This document shows, in pieces, positions 12,921 through 25,560 of a stretch of 64,000 bases of DNA. Under the pieces are notes generated by a model. The model had not been told where the DNA came from. It saw nothing but the letters and a program-made list of their open reading frames with translations, and did no database searches. Numbering within the stretch: the stretch's first letter is position 1; each line of letters starts with the position of its first letter. The position numbers and the translations under genes were made by a program. The DNA is from Nymphaea colorata (Eukaryota; Streptophyta; Magnoliopsida; Nymphaeales; Nymphaeaceae): positions 3,975,501-4,039,500 of the forward strand of contig NC_045142.1 in NCBI RefSeq assembly GCF_008831285.2, given 5' to 3'.

Positions 12921-13095
12921 TATGGCCAGGTCTCATACAACAAAAGTGGTTTCCTTATTACAAAAATTTAAAAAAAAAATGGTGTTTTTTTTTTCCCCTG
13001 ACAGAGCACTTTCTCCGATAGAGCCAACCAACCCGCTTAATCGATCAATACCTCTTACAAGTATTCTCCTCCTTTTTATTTCCTGAAGGTCTGAG

Positions 13096-13604
13096 TAGGG
13101 GTGAACACGAGCCAAGTCGAGTCCGAGTTCAGTCAGCTCGAGCTCGGCTTGACTAATGAAACCTTGAGCTTGGCTCGGCTTGAGCTTGAGAATAGTTCGA
13201 CAGAAGTAGCTCGAGCTCGACTCGGCAGTTACGTGTTGAGCTAGAGCTTGACTCTATTAAGGCTTGACAAACTCGTTTGAATGGAGTTGTTATTCATCGT
13301 TACTTGTTGCTTGACAAACTCATTTGATCCATATAATTGATATTTATCGTTACATGTTGATCTCGAGCTCGACTCGATTAAGGCTCAACAAACTCATAAA
13401 CTCATTTGAATATATCGACTAGAATAAGGCTCAAGCTCGACTTGGTACAGTTACTTGTTGAGATCGAACTCAGCTCGATTGTTTGAACGAGTTGACTCAT
13501 GAACTCAAGCTCGACTCGTTAAGCAAATGACTTGGCTCGAACTTGTCCACGAGCGGAGCTTTAACGAGTTGGACTTCAGTAACTCGACTCGTTGCTCACC
13601 CCTA
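13096..13604. mobile_element. hAT-like non-autonomous element with TAGGGGTGA ends
   Basis: The left end is TAGGGGTGAACACGAGCC. The right end, reverse-complemented, is TAGGGGTGAGCAACGAGTC. Flanking target duplications are GGTCTGAG (13088-13095) and GGTCTTGAG (from 13605), equal except for one inserted T, as expected for hAT 8-bp duplications. The interior is about 500 bp of repeated GCTCGAGCTCGAC-like words with no coding frame. This is the best-supported element in the window. Confidence 0.75.
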
Positions 13605-15672
13605 GGTCTTGAGGGTCTAAGGCTGCATTAGCACACGCATAAATCAAACAAGGATTGGCCTTCTACCGTCTATAGTCTCACCAGTTACACAAAATCCTTG
13701 GGAGTTCAAGAGCCATCTTTTTCAAAGATATGTATGATAATACTTTTTGTGGATTCACAATTGATTAAACGAATTAGATGCTTGACCAACGGGATTCAAT
13801 TTCTAATCATAGTAACACTAATTTAAACCACTAATACTCAGTGTACTCGTCCATATTCTTGCACTTAAACCTTTAATGATCTATGACCAATCATCATATG
13901 TCCATATAAAATATTGCCTCTTGATTATCCTGGATTTGCTCAAAGATTGCTACTTTAATGAACTCTAACATTAAGCATTTGTTTATAAATTACAATTTAA
14001 CATAAATCTAAACGATGCTTTAGTTGAAGTGTGTACTGTTTCACACCTAAGTCTTGTCTCTTTCTTGAAGCAGCCATTGAAGATAAGTGAATTCGCTTCG
14101 TAATCCAAGATATGATAAAAAAAAACTTTGGTGGTTCTTAATTATTTTAAGTACTTTCCATTAGAATTTGCTGCAGAGATCGTACTTGCATGTGCAGTTT
14201 AAATAAGCAGCTTGGATGGTGCAGACCCATAATGGAGCCGTACCCTTTATAAGTTGGTTCCAGCGAAGCTAGCAATAGCATTGAAGGGCTACTCCTGGCA
14301 CCCTCCCTATTTAATTTAATGGATCAAATATGTTTGATTAGCAATTAGATGTGGATTAATACAAACTCCAATCATTCATACCCGGTATGCAGATTCAATG
14401 CCGAATTTGAATTCGAATAGACGAATATAACATGACCCAATTGCACATAAATGCAATATCTCGATCTGAGTCTGATTTTGAGAAACAGTGTCCTAATCGG
14501 ATCCCAAATCTGTATCCAAATCCTACTACATATAATCGGATCAAGTCTAATTTGGTAAAAGCTGGATCCAACCCAAATCCAAATAGCTTTAGGTCCCTGG
14601 AAAAGATAGCTTGGTCTAGCAATAACAATGCCATGTTGGCAGATGAGTGTTCATGATTACTATGATTGGGAAGGATACATTGGGTTTCATAATTTATGAT
14701 CCAGCTTGTCTTAGTGAGATCAAATAGACTTGATCTTCAAACTTTTATAAAGGGGTTGGCAAGATCATTAGTTATCTTTGTTTTTTGTCAATACTTTGAA
14801 GGACTCAAGGTTGCTAAGGAGCACGCTGGAACTCCTGATATATCGAGGGACATAGAGTAGCTGGTCAAACTGACAGAGGGTGAAAGTCAAATTGTTAGTT
14901 TGGTTTCTATGAGTTCTATTTCTCTGAATTACACACAATTGATGTATGTCACTCTAGTTGACAGGTGTCTCATTTCCTGCCATATCTCGAAGCAGCCGTG
15001 GACTCTAGAGGCCAAAGAAAATGAGAAGTGGGTCTCGTGTCCTCAAGGTACCCTGTCCCCTATGGAGAAGTTTGACCACTTGCAAACATGGGAAAGGAAT
15101 TCCAACTTCAGTTTGGATTCTGACCAAGACATCTTCAGTCCAAAACCAAACTTGGTTCACATAATTTGAACAGGTCCAGCTTTTTCTCCCCACATGCATG
15201 GGCTCTCCCCATGAACCGGGTGGGTCCCGGCCTGGTTTTCCTGATGTGGGACCCACACCCACTTGGTTTTCAAAGCCATTGTATTCTTCTTCACTCACCA
15301 CCTCCTTTCCCTCTGCAACAATCCAAGGAAATGATCTTGGCTAGGCATGGCCGTTGGTGTCTTGCGTTTGTCCGCTGCCATATTCCAAGGAAAAAGCCAA
15401 ACGCAAGAATATAAAAATCAATGATAATACAATGCAGAATGAGGTACGGTCATGCCAAATTAGACCACTCAGCTTGTTCAATCACAGGATGTCCCCGGAA
15501 AAAAATCGGTGACGGATTTGATGTTTTTGCCGGCTACGGTACAAGGGGTCTGAGGGAAGTGCTCCGAAACTGTAGAGGCATCTCACCATATGAAAGTGAC
15601 TAGATTCCAGTGCACCAAGACATTTAACGTTCCGATGTCTGTGGCACATATGATCCGACCCCATATTCACAA

Positions 15673-15703
<31 letters not shown>

Positions 15704-15931
15704 AACGAGGAGAATTATGAGCTTATTGACTTGTATATTTGACGTCCGGGTCGCCGTGAAATCATGGACTGAGATCAAAGGACACGCTGGTGAATCAACC
15801 AAGGCCAAGTCGTACGCTGACCATTGAAAATTTGTAATTACCAATTAATGTTCTGCAACTGCAAGTGGATTATTTCGAAGGGATTCTTGTGATCAAATTC
15901 CAAAAAATGAAGGAAATATAAAATGAATAAA

Positions 15932-16040
<109 letters not shown>

Positions 16041-16539
16041 CACACACACGCGTGAATTGAACCACCCAAATGACACTCATAATGGTTGTTAGTCACCTTG
16101 ACAAATCTTTTGTAGTAAATAGAGGCTATGGTGAATATCGTTTTAATTATGGTTACCATTCATTTTCTTCTTTTATGAACAACCAATGTAAGACAAATTT
16201 AAAAATAAAAGTAAACAATGGATTCCGTTTTAATGGAAATCATTAGACATCTTGAGCAATTAGTGGGCACGTGACCCTTAGGTACATGAGTTGGAAGGAT
16301 TCATCATGGTTGTTGATGTTCTTAAGATAGAAGCATGAGATAAAATTCAATGACAAAAAGTTGTTAATTAATGTTAGATGGCTAAAATGTTTTACCTCTT
16401 TTCTTCTGTCAAGATGATTGGATACAAGCCAATCATGCATATACCACTTTTTTTCTTTCTTTATATACATAGAGAGAGAAATTGGTAAAAACAAACACCT
16501 AGGTTAGGAATAAAACGGTGACGCTTTGGTTTTGATTTT

Positions 16540-16860
16540 TTTAAATGTCTTTTTTTTTTTTTTTTACAATCTAACCTTCTTATATGATCTTGTTGATGAA
16601 AACATATACTAAGTTGATCATTTGTTAGACTTGAATGGTGTTTTTATAATAAGAAAAAGTGAATGGCCCCAATGGCATGATAATAAAAAAAAACTCAACA
16701 TTTTTCATTAAAACAACTTGAATCAAAACATGCTTTATACCAAAATAGTCTTTATAAACATATTATGATTATTACATTTTATTTAAAATAATTGTTAACA
16801 AAAAATCAAAGGTATGGTTTTTATCCCTGACCTAACCTAAATGTCTGGTTTTTACCGATC
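16540..16860 (+). repeat. Dispersed AT-rich repeat, copy 2
   Basis: It shares ordered words with 6130-6540 and 56210-56530, among them AAACATATACTAAGTTGATC, AACTTGAATCAAAACATG and a GGTTTTTATCCCTGACC-like end. It lies in the same orientation as the other two copies. No coding capacity is seen. Confidence 0.45.
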
Positions 16861-16878
16861 TCTCTCTCTCTCTCTCTC

Positions 16879-16921
<43 letters not shown>
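16859..16921 (+). repeat. Compound (CT)n(AT)n microsatellite
   Basis: A (CT)n tract at 16859-16881 runs directly into (AT)n at 16883-16921. Confidence 0.95.
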
Positions 16922-16924
<3 letters not shown>

Positions 16925-17860
16925 CGATTAAAATATAGAGCATCCTGCAATAGCAAAAAGTCCCATGCACCATCCGGCATCTATGAGGCCCAGTAGGTCC
17001 GGGCCAGGCGGGGCCGGGACATGGTCGACAGCCAATGGTAAACCAAACCTGGGGCTACAAAAATCTCACGTGGTTCGTCGGCTCAAGGTACAAAAGAGAA
17101 GACAGTTCAATTGAATCTGGTACAAATGCCAGAGACGGATCTGGATTAGACAAAAGCCAACGAAATTTAATTGTTATAGATCGGGTCCAGGGGCTTCAAC
17201 GCATATTAATGTTCGGTTCGGGTCCCACAGGTCCTAACCGCTTTCCCACTCTTTGCCTCACGGGTAAACAGTATCGGCAGATTCGAACCCGAGAGCCAGT
17301 GGGACCCGTTTACACCAGCTACAAACACCCTTAACATTATTAGGTCTGTCCATAATGTACGTTATATACTTTATGTATGTTCTATTGTGCAAGTTACAAT
17401 TGAAAATCTTTTGACTAATCCTGAGAACGTGTCCTATATGATAACTTTTATCGGCCCCTGAGGCCCTGAGCGGCTGACTTCCCTCGTCAGGACGCCACTC
17501 TGGCAAGGAGAATTCTAACTTTGGATGACAAAAATATTCTGTTCAGAACATAGAGGCAGTATCCTGTTGGAAAACAACAAAAGAGTATGCATTATTTTTT
17601 CACAGTGTCAAAGCTTCGGTTTTTGCATAATTTCTGAAAATTTTGAAGGGATCCCCAGGTATGGTATCTCCTTGATGTTGCGGACAAAAGCGATGTGTAT
17701 ATAGACGTCCCAGACTCAAATTTTGAATCATGTATCGGTTCATACTGGTGCCGTTTACAACGCATTTTGGACGTTCCTTAATGGATTGTGATTCGATCGT
17801 TTTAGACGTCTCTGGAATCCATAAGTTCCAGGAGTCGACAGATTGATGGTTATGTAAATT

Positions 17861-19790
17861 CCAGAATGCCCACCTTTCTATCGCCGGAAATTATGTTCGA
17901 GTCCAACCCTACTTTCGCTTTCAATCGCCATAAGATGATGAACCTTGTATTTATTGCATCCCAGTTGCCATACTTGTCCGGACTCCAGCCTCTTCCGAGA
18001 CAAAACATTAATGCGTGTTCCTTTCATTGTTTTCTCGCGTGGCTTTTGGAGGCCGCTTCTTCCCACGTTTACTCTCTCCCTCCCTCTCTGCGCGAGGGAA
18101 GGAACAAAGGGGATGGACAACAACCGAAACGCTCTAAAAGAAGAGAGAACGTGGACTGTTGGAGATACGCGAAGGTCAACCGCTTTAAACGAAACTAAGG
18201 ACAAAAGCATACACATTCCCCGAGCACCAGGATCCCGCCCTCTCTCAAACTCACTCTATACGACCCCGCCGGGTGCCCGGACCGAGATACCAACCCCTTG
18301 AGACGCCTACCGAACCCACGGGTTCACACGACCCACAAAAAACATACGCTCGCCGTGCCCTGCAAGGCGTAGCACCAGTACGGAGCGTGGCACCACCGTC
18401 GAAGCTTCTTTCCTCCTCTTCGCGCCTCTCTTCTTTCACTCGCCGGCGGCCCTCTTCGCCGGCTCGTCCGTGATTCGCTTGCTGCCGTGGGCGCTCCGGG
18501 ATATGGCGCTCCCTTCCTTCCTCCCCGACGACCTCGTGGTCTTCCTTGGGATGCACTTCGCGCGTACGCCTTCCTCCTCTTCTTCCGTCACCTCCGTTCT
18601 GTCCCCCCTGCGCAAACCAACAACAAGCTTTAACTACAGAATGCCAGATAGACGGACAAATGAGTCCGGATGAGCCTACTCACGACAGCCGTTTGCGTCC
18701 CCCCTACGCCCTTCGAGGATATAAATGCGGCCTCCAACAGTGGTTTTCTTTATGCATTCATGGTAGGGTGAAAAAAACTGCACCTCCTCGTAGGCGGGTA
18801 AACCGGAAGTAACAATGCGGAACAAAAAACTGATTTGACGTATCCACCCTGCAGGCAACAGGTCAACCCCCCACGGATCCAAAGATGTTTCAGCGCTTTA
18901 ACTCATCCCCTCAACTACCCCAAGAGCAGAAGACAACCCGCTCTTCTGATCTGGACTCTGGAACTCTGGAAGGCGTTTTATAGCAAAGTGCACTGTTGCG
19001 CTGCAGGGTGCAGCTTTTAGTCGGCAGCCACAGGCATCGGACGGCTCGCCCGGAGCTCTTAAATGAAAGCGCAAGTCCAAGACGGTCCCGTTTGGTGCCA
19101 TATTGCCAAGGACCGGGTTGAGTTTGCTGCTCGATCAGTACGGACTCGCGTATGAACTTAGCTCGAGTCGAACGTTCGTTCAAGACCGCTTTTTTTTTTT
19201 TCATTTGTTCTTTTTTACGAGTAACAAGGAACGGGAAAGTTCCAATCCAGTTCCCACCCTCCACCTTGAGAGTAAAGCCTTATGAAGGACGCAACCAGGA
19301 TGTTCCAATTTAGTCGCGTGTCATGTCCCCCTCAAGTACTACCAGTTGGCCACGTTCTTTTCTAGGCCCATTTATGCATAGGCCTATACGAGAACGGGGT
19401 ATTGGTGTTTAGTGATCACGAGAGAACAACCCCCATTTGTCCCAAACAAATATGAGAATTTAGGACCGTCGGTCGCGCATCACATCATGGATCAGGACCA
19501 CTTTGTTCACTTCCCGTTTTGTGATCTACAAGGCAGTGATTTTTAAGCAAAAAAGTTTCGTGCCTTGTTGTCCGTGTCCATGTGACTGGAATGTGCAAAA
19601 CGGGAAGAGTAAAGAAGTGTGGGTCGAGAAAGGATCGCTTTCACGTCTGACCTTCGTCATCCAGTAGGCTTTCCCTATTACGAAAAAACCCTCACAGGGA
19701 CCAGAAGGTCCAGAACCCACCGTTTCGACCGAACAGAACATGGAGAAACAGAAAAGATGCAGAGAGCGAGGACAGAGGGAACAGGGGCCG
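17861..19790. other. GC-rich flank downstream of the SOSEKI gene
   Basis: Base composition rises sharply here compared with the AT-rich stretches on either side. It includes the 3' flank of the SOSEKI gene. A GC-rich open frame at about 18503-18673 (plus) starts MALPSFLPDDLVVFLG and looks coding-like, with high GC at third codon positions. It stops after 57 residues and matches no family I can name, so I do not call it a gene. The other frames in this stretch overlap on both strands and are probably chance products of high GC. Confidence 0.4.
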
Positions 19791-21551
19791 TTACCGGTCA
19801 GCGTTGTAGGAGGAGGATCTTTGCAGGCGAGGAATCTCCTCGGCGACTCCCTGGCCTCTCCGCGTCTCCACCAGGCTTCCGCTGAAGTATTCCTTCTCCT
19901 CCAACCGGACCCTGGCCGCGAGTCCCGGGTTCTCGCCCAGGCAGCAGTCCAGGTCGCCGGCGCCCGTCCCCGCTGGGCTGCCTGCCTTCTGGTCGCGCTG
20001 TGGCCGCGGGCGGTTGACGAGAACAGACCCGCAGGAGATGAGCTGCATCAGCACCGCCGAGGCTCTCACCCTCGCGTGGTTCACCATCCGGACCGACAGC
20101 TCCTCCGGCGACCCGTCCACAGTCCGGAAGCTCCCTACGCGGCTGTCGTCCTTCATCATCGCCTCAAGCGTGTCCGGTTGATCCTTGCCGTCCGTCCCCG
20201 ATGACGGACTCGAGGTGGACGGAGGAGGCGACACTTCATCCGCGTTCAGCTCCATCGACGCAGCGGCGGCATTCTCTCTCCGACCTCGTCGGCGCTGGTC
20301 GTCCGTCTGCGTCGACGCGTCGGCCGCCTTCGCCGAGAACTCTGCAGGAGTCTCCGCTTTGTAGACCTTGTACTCCCTCTTGTCTATAGTTTTCCGGCCA
20401 GACAGGGGGCCGGAGTCGCCGGATCGCTCATTGCTGCTGGAGGAACCTTCTGGAGAAAACTCTCTGACCAGCCTGGGCTCTCTGGACGAGCAAGGAACAG
20501 AGCAGGCCTTCGCCGATGAAGGAAGAGTATTAACGATCTCCGAGCCCTTGAGAACGTACTCGTGGCCGTTGATCGGGTAAATGAAGTCGTTCTCCGAGAG
20601 ATCGTGCCAGACGAACCCGTTCTTGTAGCTCCTGAAAGAACAACGAGGAAAACCAGAAAACTTATCACACAGAAAATTTTTAAGAAATTGACAAAAGTAG
20701 GCGGAAAAAAAAAACACTTAGTAGAAAACGATACGATTAGGCGAGTAAACGACTGAAGGATTACATGGAAATATATGCTTAGAAGAAGAAATTAGAGAGA
20801 AAATGACAGATCAACGAAGAAAGAGTGCAAAAATAGCAGGTCTTTATTTCTGGAAAACAAGCGAAAATCCACAGAAGCTAGAACTATCAGAATATTAGCA
20901 CTTGCAAAAAAAAAAGGATAAAACAAAGCAAAATGAATCAGGAAGATACACAATGATCAACGAAGCAACCATAAAAAAAAAGTCAAAAAATGCTCAGTCA
21001 GTTTAAAAAATACGACAAAAAATAGTGAATTCGGAGCTAAAGTTGAGTAAGACACGGTAACTTCAGCAAAAAAAGCAAGACGAAGAAGGAAACAAAAACT
21101 CGAGTCAGAAGCAAGGGGAAAAAGAAGGATCCGTACCGCTTGGAGGACCAGGAGTACATAGAAGCGATTCCTTTTCCCCTGAGGAAGTTTAGACGGCTCG
21201 TCACATCTGCAAGAACCAGAACCACCGGGGATCGATTTCAAGAAGCGGGAAGAAACGAAAGCAACAAAAACGAACGAGAAAAACACGGAAACGAACAGGA
21301 AGAAGGACGGAAGGCTCTGGGAGAATCTCACCTCTGAGGTACAGCCCCTCGACGGAAGAGAGAGGAACCTCCATGAAATGCGGATGCTCGAGCTGACCGT
21401 TCCTGCAGAGGTAGTAAAGCACCGGAACCCTGCGCTCCTGCCTCGGCGCCCTCGGCTCCGTCCAGACCTTCGTCCTCTCGGGGCTCGCCTCCCGGCTCCT
21501 CCTCGCCGGCATTTCGAGAACCCTACCTCCTCCTCTGGCTCTCGCCGCCAT
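19791..21551 (-). CDS. SOSEKI-type polarity protein (DIX-like domain, DUF966)
   Basis: SOSEKI proteins are plant-specific and localise to cell edges or corners. Their DIX-like domain polymerises and links cell polarity to division orientation. The model has 3 coding exons: 21332-21551, 21137-21206 and 19791-20631, giving 376 aa. All junctions are GT-AG and phases match. Residues 41-129 carry the conserved domain: [20 protein letters not shown], then [26 protein letters not shown] and [11 protein letters not shown], ending near EYVLKGSE. The last exon keeps family motifs: [25 protein letters not shown] and, near the end, EYFSGSLVE and RSSSYNADR. The start at 21551 is chosen over an in-frame ATG at 21722 because [10 protein letters not shown] resembles family starts and a TATA box lies between the two. 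The gene is GC-rich relative to its surroundings. Which SOSEKI paralogue it is cannot be decided by eye. Confidence 0.93.
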
Positions 21552-21690
21552 TTCTTCTGAAAGGAAAGCTAGGGCTGCTCGCCTCACCGTCTTCTCGATC
21601 AGTCTTGCGAGTTGAGAGAAACTAAAAACAGAAACAGAGCGGTGGAAGAGAGCCAGAGGAAGGGAGTGAGGGAGAAAGGGGGAGGGGGTA

Positions 21691-21698
21691 CTTATAGA
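21691..21698 (-). promoter_or_regulatory. TATA box of the SOSEKI gene
   Basis: The minus strand reads CTCTATAAGTA here, about 140 bp upstream of the chosen ATG at 21551. The 5' leader below it is rich in CT, as is common in plants. The upstream in-frame ATG at 21722 would lie before this TATA box, which supports the shorter protein. Confidence 0.6.
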
Positions 21699-24189
21699 GG
21701 GATTTTCAAACGGGTGCAGCAAAAAAGGGGGGTTTTGGTACGTTTTGACTCTCCACCCACGTCATGCCTCTTGACCTTTTCCCCCTCTTTTTTTGTTTTT
21801 CTAAAAAGCATGGCCTCGCCGCCGTTAAAATAAAATAACCCGTTATTTTTAACTTTGCCATACATTTCAGGACGGCCTGTTGGACCAAAAGCATGAATGC
21901 CTGCTACATGGACGTACCCTCTAGCATCGTCGATTTTATCGGGACAAATACCTGGTCATTTTTAGCTGTTTTTGTCGTTTATATATGGCGATATTTTCCC
22001 CCGCCAAAAACAGGTTTTTTTCCCAAAGCATTGTTCTTTTTAACTACTTGAACCGTCCCATACAGTTGTGACAATATCAGTGTCATTAAAAATCGGTCCG
22101 AATCCTCCTATTTAAGCCAATTCGGATGGCCACGTGTCAATGTCTTATTAGTTTTAAAGAATATTTCAATTTTCTAATTCCATATATTTTTTATTTTTTA
22201 AGATTAATTCAAACTAGTTCATTATAATTTGTAAGGAAAAAATGGAGCAAGTATTTATCAGGCTTCAAAAATTAGGCGGCGGTTTGTTATTTATTTTATG
22301 TTAGGTGGTTCTTTGTAATTTTTTGTTTTCTAAAAAGAGCCACACTTTTTGTGAAGAGAATCAAATAAGGGCTTCAAGAGTTAAAAGTAAACTTTTGGCT
22401 AGCGAGGGAAAAAGGATAACAGTTAAATTATTATGTCCTTACCTTTTTAGCTAACATCTTTTGTTTTCGCAACCAAACTTTCTTCAACCTTTCATTTGAT
22501 ATTTTTCATAAGGAATATGGGCCGTGTTAAGCAAATCACAAGAAATTGTCTCTTTTGGAATTATGAAGAAAAAAAAGGTTGAAAATATAAATTTTCTTTG
22601 AGCCAAAGTATTTGCATTTGATGCTAACCTACACAGCCGTGGTCCGACCAGGCAGCATTACTTTCGAAGTGGGTATGTCGGTTCGATGGGACCTATTCGA
22701 ATTCGATGGATGCAGGGCTATTTAGATATTCACATATTCGGATTCAAATTAAAATAAAAATTTATAATATAAAAGAACTTGACTTTTTAATTCACAATTT
22801 AATTTGGACACCAAAATTCACATAACATGTTGATACTCACTTTCAAAAATGTATGGATATTGAATATTTGTTTAAAACTGAATCCAGATAAGTTTTGAAA
22901 ACCGAATCTGGATTCAAACTCAATTGGGTGTCATGTCTTGCATCGGAATCTGATGTTGTTCCTTGATTGGATGTTAAATATATTGCCGTATCCGATTTCT
23001 TGTAATCGGATCAGCCAGATGTCCGATGCTAATATCATCTATTAGCATCCCTATTTGGAAGCAATGTTATAAAATTCAGTTTTGGAATTGAATCAAGTCC
23101 GTGATTTGGTTTATTCAAGCAAATTTTGCTGTCGGCGACAAATTGGTACAGCTGATGGAATCGGCCCGATCCAAGCCAATGATCTGAGTTTATTTTAACT
23201 TGGAGCTCTTGACCGAGGCTTCCCTCGCAGTCAAGATGTGGTTGGATTTGGATCTACTTTCATCTTAAGGTAATAAGAACCCATATATTTAGAGTCTGGA
23301 CCCGATCTCATTTCTGGTTCCTATTAAATTATCTGGTCATAATTTTCATTGGCATTTGTTGTGTGATTTTTAGCAAGAAGAAATCATAATTACAATAATA
23401 TTGGGTACTTATCGAACGGAAAATTCTCACTTTTCTCGATATTTTACATAAACGTTTACTATTTAGGAAATTGCTCTTTCATGCCAAATGGAGTTATCTG
23501 TCATTAAGAGTGTCTCTGAGAACATGAATTATAATTGTCACGTAAAATAATTCTAAGAAAGTCCAATTTATTTTCATTCATAAAAAAAAATTCCATGTCA
23601 TTTTATCGAACATTGAAATCGTATTTTTCTGAAAAAAGAACTAAAGGGTGCCTAATAAAAGATATTCATGTTAAGAATTCAATGCCCAGTGTGGCTCCCC
23701 AACAGGGGAGGAGCAGGGGGCCATTCCGCCTCCCAACCTTTTGGAAAGTACAATTTTACCACATAAGTTTTCCAAAAACTTTCATTTGGCTCCAATACAG
23801 AATTTAGATTATAAAAATTGTATAACTTGTTGAGTTTGTTTTACCATGGATCTTAGATCTAGATCTCAGATTTATGAACTAAACCACATATGGCTAGTGT
23901 TGGCAGTTGCCCACACAGTCCCACAAAATTTATTTATATATTGACACTCCTTAAACATTTTACTATGTATTTGAATGATTTATTTTTAAAATTAATGCTG
24001 TTAACCTAAAAAGTTCTAGCTCTACACTGGCTTATGCAATTGCAACTCACCTTCTCTCTCTCCCCCTCTCTCTCTCTAAAGCAGTATGCCTAAGTTCCGA
24101 GGGCAATAGCTCAAATAGGTGAACTTGGAGATTGGTTATATGGTGCGTCTCTTCAAACTCATGGAGAGTCATATTCATGTATCATAAGG

Positions 24190-24385
24190 GGATGCAAGGC
24201 CGGAGCTAAAAAAATTTCATGAGTAGAACCGAATTAAATTTTTTAAATTTTGATTAAAGCTGAAATATCATTTTTCAAAATTTTTATATAGAACAAGTAA
24301 ATTTTTTTAAAATTTACATGTAATTAAAAAAAAAAATTTTGAGGTGGGGTCAGGGCCCATGCCCTACCTTGGCTTCGCCTCTGAG
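24190..24385 (-). mobile_element. GGCGGAGCC-type small element, copy A
   Basis: In reverse complement it begins GAGGCGAAGCCAAGG and continues with a TGGGCCCTGACCCCAC segment. An AT-rich middle containing TTTACTTGTTCTATATAAAA and AATGATATTTC follows, and it ends near AGCTCCGGCC. The same blocks in the same order occur at 25361-25560 in the opposite orientation. It has no coding capacity. Repeats with GGAGCCAAGG ends are common in plant genomes. Confidence 0.6.
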
Positions 24386-24529
24386 GGGGTGGGTCCTACA
24401 TATAAGTTGAAGCATGTTGACATCTCACCACTCCTTGCTAATGCAGCTCTACATCTTGAAGGCAAGGGAGAAATAAGGAAGGCTTTAACTCTTACTTAGG
24501 TGGTATCTCGCTTATGACCAGAGAAAAAG

Positions 24530-24697
24530 GGGGGGGGGGGCGGAGGGGATTTGGCCCCCCTTTAGATTTAAAAAAATTATACATAAATATAAAAAATGTT
24601 AGTTTAATATATAAAAAAGTTTGAAAAAATCTATTTTGGCCGTTGTTATGAACTATAGTTTGGCCCTTGCGACAAAAAATTCTCACCTCCGCCTATG
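24530..24697. mobile_element. GGCGGAGG-ended small TIR element
   Basis: The left end GGCGGAGGGGATTTGGCC (from 24539, after a G run) pairs with the right end, which reverse-complemented contains GGCGGAGGTGAGAATTTTTT. The 100-bp AT-rich middle has no frame. It looks related to copies A and B by its ends only. Confidence 0.5.
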
Positions 24698-25360
24698 CTC
24701 CCGCTCATCACCCAAAAAATGGGTCTGAGGTAGGTTGATGTTGAAATTTGACAGTAGCCAAAACACCCTTCAAGTCAACTACATATGCAAAAAAATAAGC
24801 GGTTATTTTGTCACCTCCAAAGATGGCACTAAACTTTCAAATTCAAATTCACGTTCTCTCCTTTTTTTACAACGTATTTTCAACAAAGGACATTGACTAA
24901 CACTGTTTCTTTGCCATTTTAATAATTTTTCCCACATGGGTACCAGCAATATGCTCTACATTCAAATTCAGCAGCATCTCATAAACAAAGTCCAACCCTG
25001 ATTTTTATTATTTATTTAGTAACTGTTTACACAGTTCCTTGCTAACTTCCCTTTGATTATAATAATGACGGAAGAAGCTTCCCTTGGGCATATTTACACA
25101 ACCCTCAAAGACTCTTAATTAAAAATAAGACATGTTTTGGGCGAGTGGGGGAGATTTAGTGCCTCTCATTTACCCAACCTCTCATCTCTTTAGGGTACAT
25201 AGTTTGTTTTCTGTGCTTCGAGGCGTGGTCCCCACTATGCTTCAACTTGTGTGTTGATAACCCCACTTTTACAGCTCAAAAAATTGATGAGTCAAACATT
25301 CAAAATAAAAACCAACTGCCTACCAAAAGTTCCTATCATGTCCATTACTCCAACCAAAGG

Positions 25361-25560
25361 GAGAGCCAAGGGGGGCCTGCATGAGCCTTGGCCCCACATA
25401 AAAAAAAAAAAAAAAAATATATAAATTTTATAAAATTTTACTTGTCTTATATAAAAATTATAAAAAATGATATTTCGTCCGGGCGTTAAAATTTAAAAAC
25501 TTTAATTCGAACTTCTTCATGAAAAATGATGTTTTCCATAGTTAATTTCCCGCTGCAAAG
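25361..25560 (+). mobile_element. GGCGGAGCC-type small element, copy B
   Basis: It begins GAGAGCCAAGGGGGGCC, then CCTTGGCCCCAC, a poly-A run, TTTTACTTGTCTTATATAAA and AATGATATTTCG. This is the same order as the reverse complement of 24190-24385, so the two copies lie inverted about 1 kb apart. It is non-coding, and the right-hand boundary is uncertain. Confidence 0.6.

Larger units (their letters stand above)
7363..13095. other. Gene-free, repeat-bearing intergenic stretch
   Basis: I see no gene. It contains (AT)n tracts at 7950-7970 and 8371-8428, and a 93-bp direct repeat at about 8084-8226. A degenerate dispersed repeat lies near 8905-8975, and short AGCTAGGGGTATG repeats lie at 10846-10910. 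A stretch at about 11770-12310 is dense in GGATCC/AAATCC words. An exact 25-bp tandem duplication (TTTGCTAAGTGACAAGTTAA...) lies at 12871-12920. Confidence 0.5.

Noticed and set aside
17275-17310. A tRNA-like box B motif (ATTCGAACCC)
   Set aside because: No cloverleaf with acceptor and anticodon arms can be drawn around it on either strand.
21552-21722. A longer SOSEKI N-terminus starting at 21722
   Set aside because: The extra residues do not resemble SOSEKI starts, and the ATG lies upstream of the TATA box at 21691-21698.
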